From: Ianthella basta
Lineage: Eukaryota; Porifera; Demospongiae; Verongiida; Ianthellidae
Direction: 5' to 3'
Length of the DNA: 64,000 nucleotides
Assembly: GCA_964019415.1 (NCBI GenBank)
Contig: OZ025869.1
Span: forward strand, 1,647,642 to 1,711,641
Shown piece by piece: positions 1 to 58,346 of this stretch. Each line of letters begins with the position of its first letter. Position 1 is the stretch's first letter. Under the pieces are notes generated by a model, which had not been told where the DNA came from, made no database searches, and saw only the letters and a list, made by a program, of their open reading frames with translations. A program made the translations under genes and the position numbers.

Positions 1-510
1 TGCCAAGAATGGAGGAATGGTACCAACTTTTCACAGCACGCCTAGTAGTCATTTGGCCATCATTTCGGACTCTCGTCGTCTTTACTGGTCGTTCTCACGC
101 CGCACAATCAAGCGCCGAACGCTTTGCGAAGTTACGCACCATTTTAGTGTGTGACCAGTCGAAAGCTACCACGTACCACGTAGCGACAAGAACGAATGCA
201 GACGGCTGTTGAACAAATAGTCCAGCAGCTAGAGCGGCTCCTAGGTTCTTTTCTGGGTCACAGAAGTGCCAGCAAGTAAAATACAAGCATTCGCTTACCG
301 TTCTCGTCTTCTTCGGCAGCACACGCTTGCGAAGAATCTAGAGCTGGGCCACAAACACCCCATAGCCTTCTAAGAAACAGCACCATGGGATGCAACGCCC
401 AATGCCAACATTTTGCGCGAGGAAAGCCAGGAAAGCCACGGAAAAGCAAAAGTACGGGGGTTGTACGTAGCCGCCATTTTTAAGTTGGGCTCAAAGTACA
501 CGAGCGCGAA
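1..510. other. Left flank of the array, no supportable gene
   Basis: This stretch precedes the point where unit A becomes alignable with unit B (both share the text around tgtgagggtata). I see only short overlapping open frames without splice signals or recognisable motifs. It is less repetitive and richer in CpG than what follows, and a GCCGCCATTTTTAAG motif near 470 resembles the CCATTTT-type motifs near the array's promoters. It may be a promoter or exon of an unrelated neighbour, but nothing here supports a call. Confidence 0.3.
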
Positions 511-875
511 TGTGAGGGTATATTGTGTGTGCAGTGATGGGACATGCAGTGCTGTGTTTCAAACTGATCAAATTAAATTTAACTGATGAAAATTCATGTA
601 AAAACTGTCATGCAATTACAAATAACCCATGCAGTGCTTCCTACACTACACCCAGTCCATGTCCTTTGTGTACAGTCCCACCAGACACTGTCCTCTTCAG
701 TCTGCAGTGTAGGAGCAAGACACACTGCTCAAAGGAGGTCTGGAGGAGGAGGAGGAGTGCACACTGACTGGTCTACTGACTGGTCCAGAGGGCTCACAGC
801 TATAGGGACACACTGCCAACACATGACATGTGGACACACTAGAAGTGCATGTCCCTCCTCCTCACCTCATCACAG

Positions 876-15334
<14,459 letters not shown>

Positions 15335-15777
15335 GTTCTACCATGGGACAGGATGAGGGAACTGGTTGAGCAGTGCTTACACGTTTGTACAACTAGAGGA
15401 TAAATGGTCAGTAGGAATGATCCACCAGTAAAGTATGCAGTACAGAAATGAGATGAGCAGCACTCTCAGATGAAGGATGAGGTGTACAGGGACACAAACA
15501 CACTAACACACAACACAACATTACACATGAACAGGCTCCATCCTCTCAAGTTTGATGGGAAATTAATTTAGCTAGCCAGGTTGGTGTGCCAAGTAATGCG
15601 GATAACATTTAATATGAGTTGATAGTCATGAGCTAGCTACATACACAGAACTGGCCAATCGCAGACAAACCAAAACATTACATAGCTAGCTACCTAAATC
15701 AGAACGAGTTGACTCTAGCGCACAAAACTGCTCCAGCTGTATCAGATTAGGTGAAGCGAAAGCTAATAGACACTCAC

Positions 15778-15965
15778 AGAGTTCTTCGTTCACACTGCGA
15801 GTTGATCAACGGACTACGCTCAGGCAGCCATTTTAGCGAGTTGGAATGTATACAAATTATACAGCTAAAATAGCTACTGTAACCCGTACTATTCTAGATG
15901 CGGTCAGGGAAACCCCCATCTTCAGTCCCTTTGGTGACGCCATGTTTTTTACCACGTGTGGTAGG
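15778..15965. promoter_or_regulatory. Bidirectional promoter, unit A
   Basis: On the minus strand a non-coding exon ends at a donor GTGAGTG (15771-15777) just upstream of the 2A-NLR gene; the same donor is present in units B (about 34765) and C (about 58735). On the plus strand the leader of the GPI-tail gene begins after about 15.97 kb. Between them are a CCATTTT motif and an E-box CCACGTGTGG (15952-15961), also in B (35017-35026) and, as CCACGTGC, in C (60209). Start sites are inferred, not seen. Confidence 0.5.
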
Positions 15966-16039
15966 TTGCATCATAGATATAGGTGATCTATGGTTGCACC
16001 TTTGGGTGGCTTTAGAGACTTGGCTATGCCAATAGTGGA

Positions 16040-18603
16040 GTTCTGAGGAGAAAGAGGGTGTGTACGTTTGAGGAGACGTCGTCCGTCACAGCAGTGGACA
16101 ATTCGGGACTGCCTGACCAGCCAGATCATGATGAGGTGAGGTGAAGTTTGTGGTTGTTTGTGGTAGTGATGGAGTCTTGTTTGAGTCGACTCCTTTGTCA
16201 GTGGGCGTTGGCTGACTTAGTTCAGTGAAGGTGCAGACTGCTGAGACGCAGTTCTGTTCACACCACATCCTCATCAGGCCCGTACACAGCTTCAAGTCTG
16301 GGGGTGGGGGGTGGGGGTGAGGGGGGTCTTCAAGTCTGGGGGGGGGGGGGGTCTTCTGCTCTCAAAGTGGAAATCAACTGAGCCACTGACTGAGGAGGAC
16401 TGTGTGTGTGGTGGTGTGTGTGTGTAGTGAGAGTCCTTCAAACAACCTAGTAGCTGTTAGCCCCACCCACTGTTCTTGTCAGTGGTTAGTGGTCTTGATT
16501 AGCTAGATGGGTTAGGTCATTGGTTGCTCCAATGTTGTCTCTGTGTGTGTAAGGGGGGGGGGGGGGGGATTTCTACCTAATCCCTCCCCTAATGTTCACA
16601 CTCCATCCCTTTTGCTCCCCTTTTGGGTGTTGTTATTGCATCCCCACTGCTCTGTGTGACTTGATGGTCTGTTGTTTGTACCCACACCCTCCCCTTGTGC
16701 AGTGATCATGAACACAGACTGTCCCATGTGATGTCATGCTATTGACCACATGACCTTATCCATCACTTGCTGTCAGTGTAGACAGCCCCTTCTCATTTCA
16801 CACATGTACAGCCTCTCCCTCTCCTTCCCTCTTTGCAGTGCTGTACTGACAATACAGACCTCCTTAGAGACTCATTCACAGTCAAGAGCTCATCCATGAC
16901 ACGTGAAGCTCCACCTCGGAAAACACTCGGAGGATGCCACCTCGGTGAGAATACTGGGAAACCTCTCTACTGTTGTAATGGTGCATACAACTCTGTTGAT
17001 ATTCATGCTCATTGTTAATCCTAGTTGCCCATCCCTACTGCCCCTCACTCCTACTGCCCCCCCCCCCCCCTCCCCATTACCCTACCATCCCCCGCTGCCC
17101 CTCCCACCCACCACTGCCCCTCCCACCCGCCACTGCTCCTCCCATCCCCTACTCCCCCTCCCATCTCCTACTACCCATCCCACTTACTATTGCCCCTCCC
17201 ATCCCCTACTGCCCCTCCCATTCACCATTACCCTCCCATGCACCGCTGCCCCTCCCATCCCTTACTGCCCCTCCCACCCGCCACTGTCCCTCTCATCTCC
17301 TACTGCCCCTCCCATCCCCCACTGCCCCTCCCATCCCATACTGCCCCTCCCATCCCCTACTCCCCCTCCCATCCTCTATACTGCCCCTCCCATCCCCCAC
17401 TGTCCCTCCCATCCCCTACTGCCCCTCCCATTTTCTACTACCCCTCCCATCCCCCACTGTCCCTCCCATCCCCCACTATTCGGCCCATTCCCTACTGCCC
17501 CTCCCATCTTCCACTGCCCCTCCCATTCCCTACTCCCCCTCCCATCCCCCACTGCCCCTCCCATTCCCTACTACCCCTCCCATCCCCCACTGCCCCTCCC
17601 ATCCCCTACTGCCCCTCCCATCCCCTACTGCCCCTCCTATCCCCTACTGCCCCTGCCATCCCCCACTGCCCCTCCCATCCCCTACTGCCCCTCCCATTCC
17701 CTACTGCCCCTCCTATCCCCCACTGCCCCTCCCATCCCCTACTGCCCCTCCCATCCCCTACTGCCCCTCCTATCCCCTACTGCCCCTGCCATCCCCCACT
17801 GCCCCTCCCATCCCCTACTGCCCCTCCCATCCCCTACTGTCCCTCCCATCCCCTACTGCCCCTCCCATTTTCTACTACCCCTCCCATCCCCCACTGCCCC
17901 TCCCATCCCCCACTGCCCCTCCCATCCCCTACTGCCCCTCCCATTCTCTACTCCCCCTCCCATCATCTATACTGCCCCTCCCATCCCCCACTACCCCTCC
18001 CATTCCCCACTGCCCCTCCCATTCCCTACTCCCCCTCCCATCATCTATACTGCCCCTCCCAATCCCTACTACCCCTCCCATCCCCCACTGCCCCTCCCAT
18101 TCCCTACTGCCCCTCCCATCCCCCACTGCCCCTCCCATCCCCCACTGCCCCTCCCATTCCCTACTCCCCCTCCCATCATCTATACTGCCCCTCCCATTCC
18201 CCACTGCCCCTCCCATCCCCCACTGCCCCTCCCATCCCCCACTGCCCCTCCCATTCTCTGTCTGTGTGTGTGTTTGCATCTGTGTCTATGTCCACCATGA
18301 TCACTGATTCCACTCTTCCCTTTCTCCTGTGGTGTCTGTGTGTGTGCACATGTGATTACCTGCATGTGTTTATGTATGTTCGTGTGTTTGTGTGTATTGT
18401 GTGTTTGCGAGTGTGTCTATGCCACCCTGTTCACTGATTCCCCTCTTCCCTTTCTCCTGACTCAGTTCTCCCTACACCAAGATGGCCTCCCTTCCCTCCC
18501 ACTCACTCACTGACCCGTTTGGTGTGTGGTATCACCCACACATTGTGAGACAGATCCAAGGTGTGTGTGTGTGTGCGTGCGTGTGTGTGTGTGTGTGTGC
18601 GCG

Positions 18604-18652
<49 letters not shown>

Positions 18653-19776
18653 CAATTGCCAGAAAGTACAGTTTCCAAATGGCACTAATGCACATATCCA
18701 CACTAAATTATGCACATTTCACTGGCATGCTTACCATACATATGTATTATACAGTACCTGTCACTTATGAAGCCTTACAACTCGCTTGATGCATGTGCAT
18801 AATGCTACAAGAGAATTTGACTTTGGCTCTTTAGGAATATTTCTGACTCCCATTAGCGCTGGCACTGTAGCTTCACTTGGCATGGTTTGGGAATTATGAA
18901 ACTCATTCCTCCTTAGTGGATTAGTCTATTTATGTTGATTTATTCAGACAGGCATGCTTTAAACGCTGTTACAAACTAATGCCCTAAGCAATCCGCTGTA
19001 TTCAAGATTGAAGTGTGTGTATGCACCTTTTGGTGCAGTAAACAAGACCATTGAATGCACTGTATAACACTGATTCCCCATTCAATGCCTGTATATCTCA
19101 GTTTTGCATGTTTTGTAGAAAGTTGAGTGCTTTAAAGCTATTCTTCCCCCTTTGTACTTACCTCCCCTCCCTACTTCCTTGTGTAGGGAACTTCCCCAAT
19201 GGAACTCTTAGTGTCATCACTAGCACTAGGCTGAGCCGGGCTGTGAGTGCAGGTGAGTGAAGGGGTTCGTGACATTGTGGTCAGTTCAGTTTTCTTGCAT
19301 ACCTGCATGGTGCATGAATGAGGCTAGATAACAACAGCAATGACAGATTACTTTCTGTGATGGAAGGGGAGGCAGGGGGGCCGTAGAAGTACATGTACAG
19401 TATTCAGCAGCCCCTAGCTTAGCTATAGCTCTTAGACAGCTGCATTTCACACACACAACTATGGGAGATGGTGCATGGGTTGGTGTAATCCACTGAGCAG
19501 GCCATGTCGTGTTGCTTTGGCAAATTTCCAATAGCTAATTTATACCGAAATGCTGTAGTGCCTCATAGCTAGTTGTGTTGGCGAATCCACTGGTAACACA
19601 CTTCTGAGATCACATTGTTGTTCTGTATGTGACTGAAGATTGACATGTTGTGATTGGTAACCTGTCATTTGTTTTGTTCCTTAGACGTAGCAGGCAGCTC
19701 TGCTGGAACCATCAAAGTGTCCATGGCTAGTGTTGCTCTGGTGGCCATTTTGTTCTCCATTGCCCTGTTGCCATAG
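16040..19776 (+). CDS. Small protein with GPI-signal-like C-terminus, copy A
   Basis: This is a rightward gene with these candidate exons: leader to 16135 (donor gtgagg), 16839-16944, 18466-18560, 19187-19252 and 19685-19776. The last two fit in phase 1. They encode NFPNGTLSVITSTRLSRAVSA and then VAGSSAGTIKVSMAS followed by VALVAILFSIALLP and stop, the layout of a GPI-attachment signal (small residues, spacer, terminal hydrophobic run). Exon 18466-18560 contains LTDPFGVWYHPHIVRQIQ, and its donor is the start of a GT microsatellite. I could not link every exon in phase, so exons are missing or mis-set and no ATG is assigned. The family is unknown. Sharing a promoter with the NLR gene suggests joint expression. 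Confidence 0.45.
17045..18255. repeat. 19-bp minisatellite, unit A
   Basis: About 60 copies of a C-rich unit, typically CCCCTCCCATCCCCCACTG, lie in a presumed intron of the GPI-tail gene. Because 19 is not a multiple of three, every plus frame cycles through the same Pro/His/Leu/Ser peptide and stays open for over 400 codons. These frames are not genes. The matching array in unit B (36436-37985) is longer and has a different internal order. Confidence 0.95.
18561..18648. repeat. (GT)n microsatellite at a splice donor
   Basis: The tract begins directly after the exon end CAAG, so its first GTGTGT serves as the 5' splice site. The unit B copy (38365-38436) has the same arrangement. Confidence 0.9.
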
Positions 19777-19799
19777 GCAACCATCTTGTACATGACAAG

Positions 19800-20295
19800 C
19801 TGACAACAGTCTAGTATACACATAGCTAGACATGTATAATAGCTAATAGCACTAGTGTGGAATCTGGTCGCTATGGCCTAGTTTAAATTTGGTGTTCAGA
19901 GCTGCTCTCCGCAATGTGGATATATAGTATTTTGGTAGAGTTTATATATATTATGTGGACGGTGCTCGAGTGCATGCACAGCCAAACCTGCTCTGCTGAT
20001 TGCATGCAAGACATCAATGTATGTACAATACATCCAGCCATATGCATGCATTCGAGACAAGCAAGCTATATAGGCTGGTCCAGTGGCTGTGGCCCGCGGA
20101 GATCAATTCAATTAACTCATTTGCCTGCACATGCATGCACGTGCATGAATTATAAAATTATTATATAATTAAACTATTGCTAATTAATGAAATTAAAGTC
20201 ATTGTTTGGACATGATATATACCAGGCATTTTTTACATTGCACAAATCAGTAGTGATCACAATTCTTAAAAATTAACACTACGTATATACACGTA
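19800..20295. other. A/B junction, AT-rich spacer
   Basis: This is the convergent 3' end region between the GPI-tail gene of unit A and the NLR gene of unit B. It is AT-rich, with gcatgc-containing motifs. No gene is visible. Its counterpart after unit B (39560-40490) is longer and more diverged. Confidence 0.6.
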
Positions 20296-20635
20296 TGTGA
20301 GGGTATATATATATATTGTGTGTGCAGTGATGGGACTGATCAAATAAAGTTTAACTGAAGAAAATTCATGCAAAAACTGTCATGCAATTACAAATAACCC
20401 ATGCAGTGCTCCCTACACTACACCCAGTCCATGTCCTTTGTGTACAGTCCCACCAGACACTGTCCTCTTCAGTCTGTGTAGGAGCAAGACACACTGCTCA
20501 AAGGAGGTCTGGAGGAGGAGGAGTGCACACTGAGTGGTCTACTGACTGGTCCAGAGGGCTCACAGCTATAGGGACACACTGCCAACACATGACATGTGGA
20601 CACACTAGAAGTGCATGTCCCTCCTCCTCACCTCA

Positions 20636-34312
<13,677 letters not shown>

Positions 34313-34765
34313 GTTCTACCAAGGGACAGAATGAGGGAACTGGTTGAGCAGTGCTTGCATGTTTGTACAATTAGAGGATAAATGGTCAGTAGGAATGATC
34401 CACCAGTAAAGTATGCAGTACAGAAATGAGATGAGCAGCACTCTCAGATGAAGGATGAAGTGTACAGGGACACAAACACACTACACAACATTACACATGA
34501 ACAGACTCCATTCTCTCAAGTTTGATGGAGAATCAGTTTAGCTAGCCAGGTTGGTGTGCCAACTAATGCGGATAACATTTAACATGCATTGTGAGCTGAT
34601 AGACAAGAGCCACACAGCTACACAGAATGTGCGTGATTCGCAGGCAAACCAAAACATTACATTGCTAGCTACCTAAATCAGAACGAGTTGACTCTAGTGC
34701 ACAAAACTGCTCCAGCTGTATCAGATTATCAGATTAGGTGGATCGAAAGCTAGTAGACACTCACC

Positions 34766-35030
34766 GAGTTCTTCGTTCACACTGCGTGTTGATCAACGGA
34801 GTACGATTAGGTAGCCATTTTAGCGAGTTGGAATGCATACAAATTATACAGCTAGAATAGCTATTGTAACCAGTACTATTCCAAGATGCGGTCAGGGAAA
34901 CCCCCACCTTCAGTCCCTTGGTGACGCCATGTTTTTTACTCAGGGACTAGTCTCGTTCCCAGCCTGCTTCCGGCCGCCATTTTTAATGGCAAGGAAAGGG
35001 CGAGACTAATTTTTGACCACGTGTGGTGGG
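34766..35030. promoter_or_regulatory. Bidirectional promoter, unit B
   Basis: It has the same layout as in unit A: a minus-strand non-coding exon with donor GTGAGTG near 34765, a CCATTTT motif at about 34815, and the E-box CCACGTGTGG at 35017-35026. A 75-bp inverted-repeat element (about 34938-35012) has inserted next to the E-box. Confidence 0.45.
34938..35012. mobile_element. Short inverted-repeat element in promoter B
   Basis: The ends read CTAGTCTCG and CGAGACTAA and the insert is absent from unit A. It contains CCGGCCGCCATTTTTAATGG. A related motif, GGGAACGAGACTACC, is found at 60154 in unit C. Confidence 0.55.
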
Positions 35031-35169
35031 TTGCAGATATAGGCATAGATAGAGCATAGATAGAGGAAGAACCCCTCTTCCTCCTTCTCCCTTCTTCCTC
35101 TATCTATGATATAGGTGATCTATGGTTGCACCTTTGGGTGGCTTTAGAGAGTTGGCTATGCCAATAGTG

Positions 35170-38112
35170 GAGTTCGGAGGAGAAAGAGGGTGTTTGCGTT
35201 TGAGGAGACGTCGTCCGTCACAGCAGTGGACAGTTCGGGACTGCCTGACCAGCCAGATCATGATGAGGTGAAGTGAACTTTGTGGTTGTTTGTGGTAGTG
35301 ATGGAGTCTTGTTTGAGTCGACTCCTTTGTCAGTGGGTGTTGGCTGACTTAGTTCAGTGAAGGTGCAGACTGCTGAGACGCAGTTCTGTTCACACCACAT
35401 CCTCATCAGGCCCGTACACAACTTCAAGTCTGGGGGGGGGGGGGGGGGTGAGGGGGGTCTTCAAATCTGGGGGGAGGGTTCTTCTGCTCTCAAAGTGGAA
35501 CTCATCCTATATTCACATGTAGCACAATTCTGGTGTCCACAAGGAGAATATCCAGCTTGTGCTCGCTAGCAGCTAAACTGGTCTTTTAAAGCTTTAACAG
35601 TGTTTTGAGTGGCACTGTCCATTGTAAGACTACTGTATAGTAGTAGCTACAACTCAGATTCTGTAATGTTATAGAAGTTGATTCTACTAGACAAGTGGGG
35701 GGAGGGATCTTTCGAATTCCCCAACCCCCCGCGTACAAGCCTGCTCATCTCCCTCCCTCCTTCCTCCCTGTCCTGTCCCATCCTCGTAGCTACTGCTGTC
35801 CTCTCGACAGTTGTTGAGTCCACAACTGAGCCACTGACTGAGGAGGACTGTGTGTGTGGTGGTGTGTGTGTGCAGTGAGAGTCCTTCAAACAACCTAGTA
35901 GCTGTTAGCACCACCCACTGTTCTTGTCAGTGGTTAGTGGTCTTGAATAGATTGCTCCAATGATGTCTCTGTGTGTGGGGGGGGGGGGGGGGATTTCTAC
36001 CTAATCCCATCCCCTAGTGTTCACACTCTATCCCTTTTGCTCCCCGGGGTGTTGTTACTGCATCCCCATTGCTCTGTGTGACTTGATGGTCTGTTGTTTG
36101 TACCAACACCCTCCCCTTGTGCAGTGAACATGAACACAGACTGTCCCATGTGATGTCATGCTATTGACCACATGACCTTATCCATCACTTGCTGTCAGTG
36201 TAGACAGCCCTTCTCATTTCACACATGTACAGCCTCTCCCTCTCCTTCCCTCCTTGCAGTGCTGTAATGACAATACAGACCTCCTTAAAGACTCGTTCAC
36301 TGTCAAGAGCTCATCCATGACACGTGAAGCTCCACCTCTGAAAACACTCGGAGGATGCCACCTCGGTGAGAATACTGGGAAACCTCTCTACTGTTGTAAT
36401 GGTGCATACAACTCTGTTGATATTTCATGTTCATTGTTGCCCATCCCCCACTGCCCTCCCATCCCCTACGTCCCTCCCATCCCTTACTGCCCCTCCCATC
36501 CCCCACTGCCCCTCCCATTGCCTACTGGCCGTCCCATCCCTACTGTCCATCCCATTCCCCACTGTCCTTCCCATCCCCCACTGCCCCTCCCATCCCCTAC
36601 TGCCCCTCCCATCTCCTACTGCCCCTCCCATCCCCTATACTGCCTCTCCCATCCCCCACTGCCCCTCCCATCCCCCACTTCCCCTCCAATCCCCCACTGC
36701 CCCTCCCATCCCCCACTGCCCCTCCTATCTCCTACTGCCCCTCCCATTCCCCACTGCCCCTCCCATCCCCCACTGCCCTCCCATCCCCCACTGCCCCTCC
36801 CATCCCCCACTGCCCCTCCCATCCCCTACTACCCCTCCCATCCCCCACTGCCCCTCCCATCCCCCACTGCCCCTCCCATTCCCTACTGCCCCTCCCATCT
36901 CCTACTGTCCCTCCCATCCCCCACTGCCCCTCCCATCCCCACGGCCCCTCCCACCCCCACTGTCCCTCCCATCCCCTACTGCCCCTCACATCCCCCACTA
37001 CCCCTCCCATCCCCTACTGCCCCTCCCATCCACTACTGCCCCTCCCATCCCCTACTGCCCCTCCCATCCCCTACTGCCACTCCCATCTCCCACTGCCCCT
37101 CCCATCCTCTACTGTCCCTCCCGTCCCCTACTGTCCCTCCCATTCCCTACTGCCCTTCCCATCCCCTACTGTCCCTCCCATCCCCTACTGCCCCTCCCAT
37201 CCCCACTGCCCCTCCCATCCCCTACTGTCCCTCCCGTCCCCCACTGCCCCTCCCATCCCCACTACCCCTCCCATCCCCCACTGCCCCTCCCATCCTCACT
37301 GCCTCTCCCATCCCCCACTGCCCCTCCCATCCTCACTGCCCCTCCCATCCCCCACTGCCCCTCCCATCCACTACTGCCCCTCCCATCCTCACTGCCCCTC
37401 CCATCCCCTACTGCCCCTCCCATCCCCACTGCCCCTCCCATCCCCTACTGTCCCTCCCGTCCCCTACTGTCCCTCCCATCCCCACTGCCCCTCCCATCCC
37501 CACTACCCCTCCTATCCCCCACTGCCCCTCCCATCCTCACTGCCCCTCCCATCCCCTACTGTCCCTCCCATCCTCTACTGCCCCTCCCATCCCCTACTGC
37601 CCCTCCCATCCCCACTGTCCCTCCCATCCCATACTACCCCTCCCATCCCCCACTGCCCCTCCCATTCCCTACTGTCCCTCCCATCCCCTACTGCCACTCC
37701 CATCTCCCACTGCCCCTCCCATCCTCTACTGTCCCTCCCGTCCCCTACTGTCCCTCCCATTCCCTACTGCCCTTCCCATCCCCCACTGTCCCTCCCATCC
37801 CATACTACCCCTCCCATCCCCCACTGCCCCTCCCATCCCATACTACCCCTACCATCCCCCATTGCCCCTCCCATTCCCTACTGTTCCTCCCATCCCCTAC
37901 TGCCCCTCCCATCCCATACTACCCCTCCCATCCCCCACTGCCCCTCCCATTCCCTACTGCCCCTCCCATCCCCCGCTACCCCATCCTGTCTGTGTGTGTG
38001 TTTGTGTCTATGTCCACCATGTTCACTGATTCCTCTCTTCCATTTCTCCTGACTCAGTTACGTGTGTGCGTGTGTCTGTGCGCATGCGTGTATGCATGTG
38101 ATTACCTGAGTA

Positions 38113-38210
<98 letters not shown>

Positions 38211-38362
38211 TATGTGTGTCTATGTCCATCCTGTTCACTGATTCCCCTCTTCTCTTTCTCCTGACTCAGTTCTCCCTACACCAAGATGGTCTCCCTTCCC
38301 TCCCACTCACTCACTGACCCATTTGGTGTGTGGTACCACCCACACATTGTGAGACAGATCCA

Positions 38363-38437
<75 letters not shown>

Positions 38438-39553
38438 AATTGCCAGAAAGTACAGTTTCCAAATGGCTCTAATACACATATCCACACTAAATTATGCACA
38501 TTTCACTGGCATGCTTACCATACATATGTATTATACAGTACCTGTCACTTATGAAGCCTTACAACTCGCTTGATGCATGTGCATAACGCTACAAGAGAAT
38601 TTGACTTTGGCTCTTTAGGAATATTTCTGACTCCCATTAGAGCTGACACTGTAGCTTCACTTGGCATGGTTTTGGGAATTGTGAAACTCATTCCTCCTCA
38701 GTGGATTAGTCTATTTATGCCAATTTATTCAGGCAGGCATGCTTTAAACACTGTAACAAACTAATGCCCTAAGCAATCCGCTGTATTCAAGATTGAAGTG
38801 TGTGTATGCACCTTTTGGTGCAGTAAACAAGACGATTGAATGCATTGTATAACACTGATTCCCCATTCAATGCCCGTATATCTCAGTTTTGCATGTTTTG
38901 TAGGAAGTTGAGTGCTTTAAAGCTATTCTTCCCCCTTTGTACTTACCTCCCCTCCCTACTTCCTTATGTAGGGAACTTCCCCAATGGAACTCTTAGTGTC
39001 ATCACTAGCACTAGGCTGAGCCGGGCTGTGAGTGCAGGTGAGTGAAGGGGTTCGTGACATTGTGGTCAGTTCAGTTTTCTTGCATACCTACATGGTGCAT
39101 GAATGAGGCTAGATAACACCAGCAATGACAGATTACTTCCTGTGATGGTAGGGGAGGCCGTAGAAGTACATGTACAGTATTCAGCAGCCCCTAGCTTAGC
39201 TATAGCTCTTAAACAGCTGCATTTCACACGCACAACTATGGGAGATGGTGCATGGGTTGGTGTAATCCACTGAGCAGACCATGTCGTGTTGCTTTGGCAA
39301 ATTTCTAATAGCTAATGTTTACCGAAATGCTGTAGTGCCTCATAGCTAGTTGTGTTGCCGAATCCACTGGTAACACACTTCTGAGATCACATTGTTGTTC
39401 TGTATGTGACTGAAGATTAACATGCTGTGATTGGTAACCTGTCATTTGTTTTGTTCCTTAGACGTAGCAGGCAGCTCTGCTGGAACCATCAAAGTGTCCA
39501 CGGCTAGTGTTGCTCTGGTGGCCATTTTGTTCTCCATTGTCCTGTTGCTATAG
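35170..39553 (+). CDS. Small protein with GPI-signal-like C-terminus, copy B
   Basis: Candidate exons: leader to 35267, then 36260-36365, 38270-38364, 38972-39037 and 39462-39553. The peptide ends VAGSSAGTIKVSTAS then VALVAILFSIVLLL, as in copy A with a few changes. The reading frame of the last two exons is conserved between copies. As in A, the exon chain is incomplete and the start is not fixed. Confidence 0.45.
36436..37985. repeat. 19-bp minisatellite, unit B
   Basis: Around 80 copies of the C-rich 19-bp unit (and 15- to 18-bp variants), in the same intron as 17045-18255. Long Pro-rich open frames here are repeat artefacts. Confidence 0.95.
38117..38436. repeat. Two (GT)n tracts around an exon of the GPI-tail gene
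   Basis: GT runs at about 38117-38210 and 38365-38436 lie on either side of exon 38270-38364; the second starts at the exon's donor. Confidence 0.95.
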
Positions 39554-39639
39554 GCAACCATCTTGTACATGACAAGCTGACAACAGTCTAGTATACACAT
39601 AGCTAGACATGTATAATAGCTAATAGCACTAGTGTGGAA

Positions 39640-40490
39640 TCTGGTCGCTAGGCCTAGTTTAATATTAACGTTCAGAGCTGCTCTGTGAAATGTGTATAGT
39701 TTTTTGTAGAGTTTAGTGGACAATACAATGTTGTCATAATTATTGTATAGCTTTAATTGTAACTAACTAACTATGGTGCACAGCCAAACCTGTGATCTGC
39801 TGATTGCATGCAAGACGTGCGTATACATAGCACTGGCCATTAATTGGCGATGAGGTCGAGCTGCATGTGGCCCAGAGATTCAATTACTTCATTTGCAATT
39901 GCCACACACATGCATATTGTGTGACCAGCTAGCTATAGCTAGCTATAATTATATGGAAAGTCTAATGTTTAATAATGCCGGCTCAAGTCTAGATCTTGTA
40001 CCTGCATGATTATAATTAGCTGCCAGCTGTACTAGTGATACATGCATACACGCATGTTATACATGCATATTACATAGTTATACATGCATGCACGCATATA
40101 TAGTCTGCATGCTATTGAAATTAATGCTTGTGCAATCAATTGATTGTCATATCGAGCATGCACGATAATATTATTACCAAGCAGGTCTTAATTAAAGCTG
40201 ATGTTTTTATTGCACAATTATGTTATACATGCAATTATATTATAATTATGCATGATTAATTTTATGATTATCATATTGGTCTCTTGTAATTAAAATTTGG
40301 TCATAATATTTTGACAATAATTGTCATTCGACCTTAATGAGATAAATATTATGCTTTATGACACAATTATTTGTACAATCATGTTATGGTGGTAAGTGTA
40401 ATTATAAAACATTAAAATGACAATACAATTTAAAGGTCTGGTAGCTCCTCTTAATTCCTTTCTCCCAAATTACGTAACTGGCATCTGCAT
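39640..40490. other. AT-rich B/C junction
   Basis: About 850 bp of AT-rich DNA with many tgcatg-type motifs, between the convergent 3' ends of the B GPI-tail gene and the C NLR gene. No gene is visible. Confidence 0.6.
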
Positions 40491-40970
40491 GAATGGGTAC
40501 TGGCAGTGTTGAAAGGATCAACTTATTCGTGCCCAAGCAACAATACACACACTTAGCTCACCTCTGTCATTTATTTGTTTTTTGTTCCATCATCACTTTA
40601 TACTGCTTTATCATTTCTTTGCTGGGCACCCCTACACCTGTCACTTCCGTCACCCCTGTCATTGTTATGCCTGGCACTTCGGTCAACTCTGTTATCCCAA
40701 TGCCTGCCACTTCGATGATCGCTGTCACTCCTAAACCCCTCACTTTGATGATCCCTGTCATCCTTAAGCCTGTCACTTCTGCCATACCTGTCATCCCTAT
40801 GTCTGTCACTTTGATGATCCCTGTCATCCCTACGCCTGTCACTTCTGTCATCCCCGTCACCCTTACGCCTAAAACTTCGATGATCCCTGTCATCCCTACG
40901 TCTGTCACTTCCGCCATACCTGCCATCCCTACATCTGTCACTTCGATGATCCCTGTCATCCCTATGCCTG

Positions 40971-58346
<17,376 letters not shown>

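Noticed and set aside
16903-18437. Pro-rich open frames of 430-470 codons on the plus strand, and Gly/Trp/Glu frames on the minus strand
   Set aside because: They are translations of a 19-bp C-rich minisatellite; all three plus frames give the same peptide shifted, and there is no selection signature or domain.
36254-38264. Pro-rich open frames of 540-630 codons
   Set aside because: Same minisatellite in unit B; only the short exon 36260-36365 is kept as coding.
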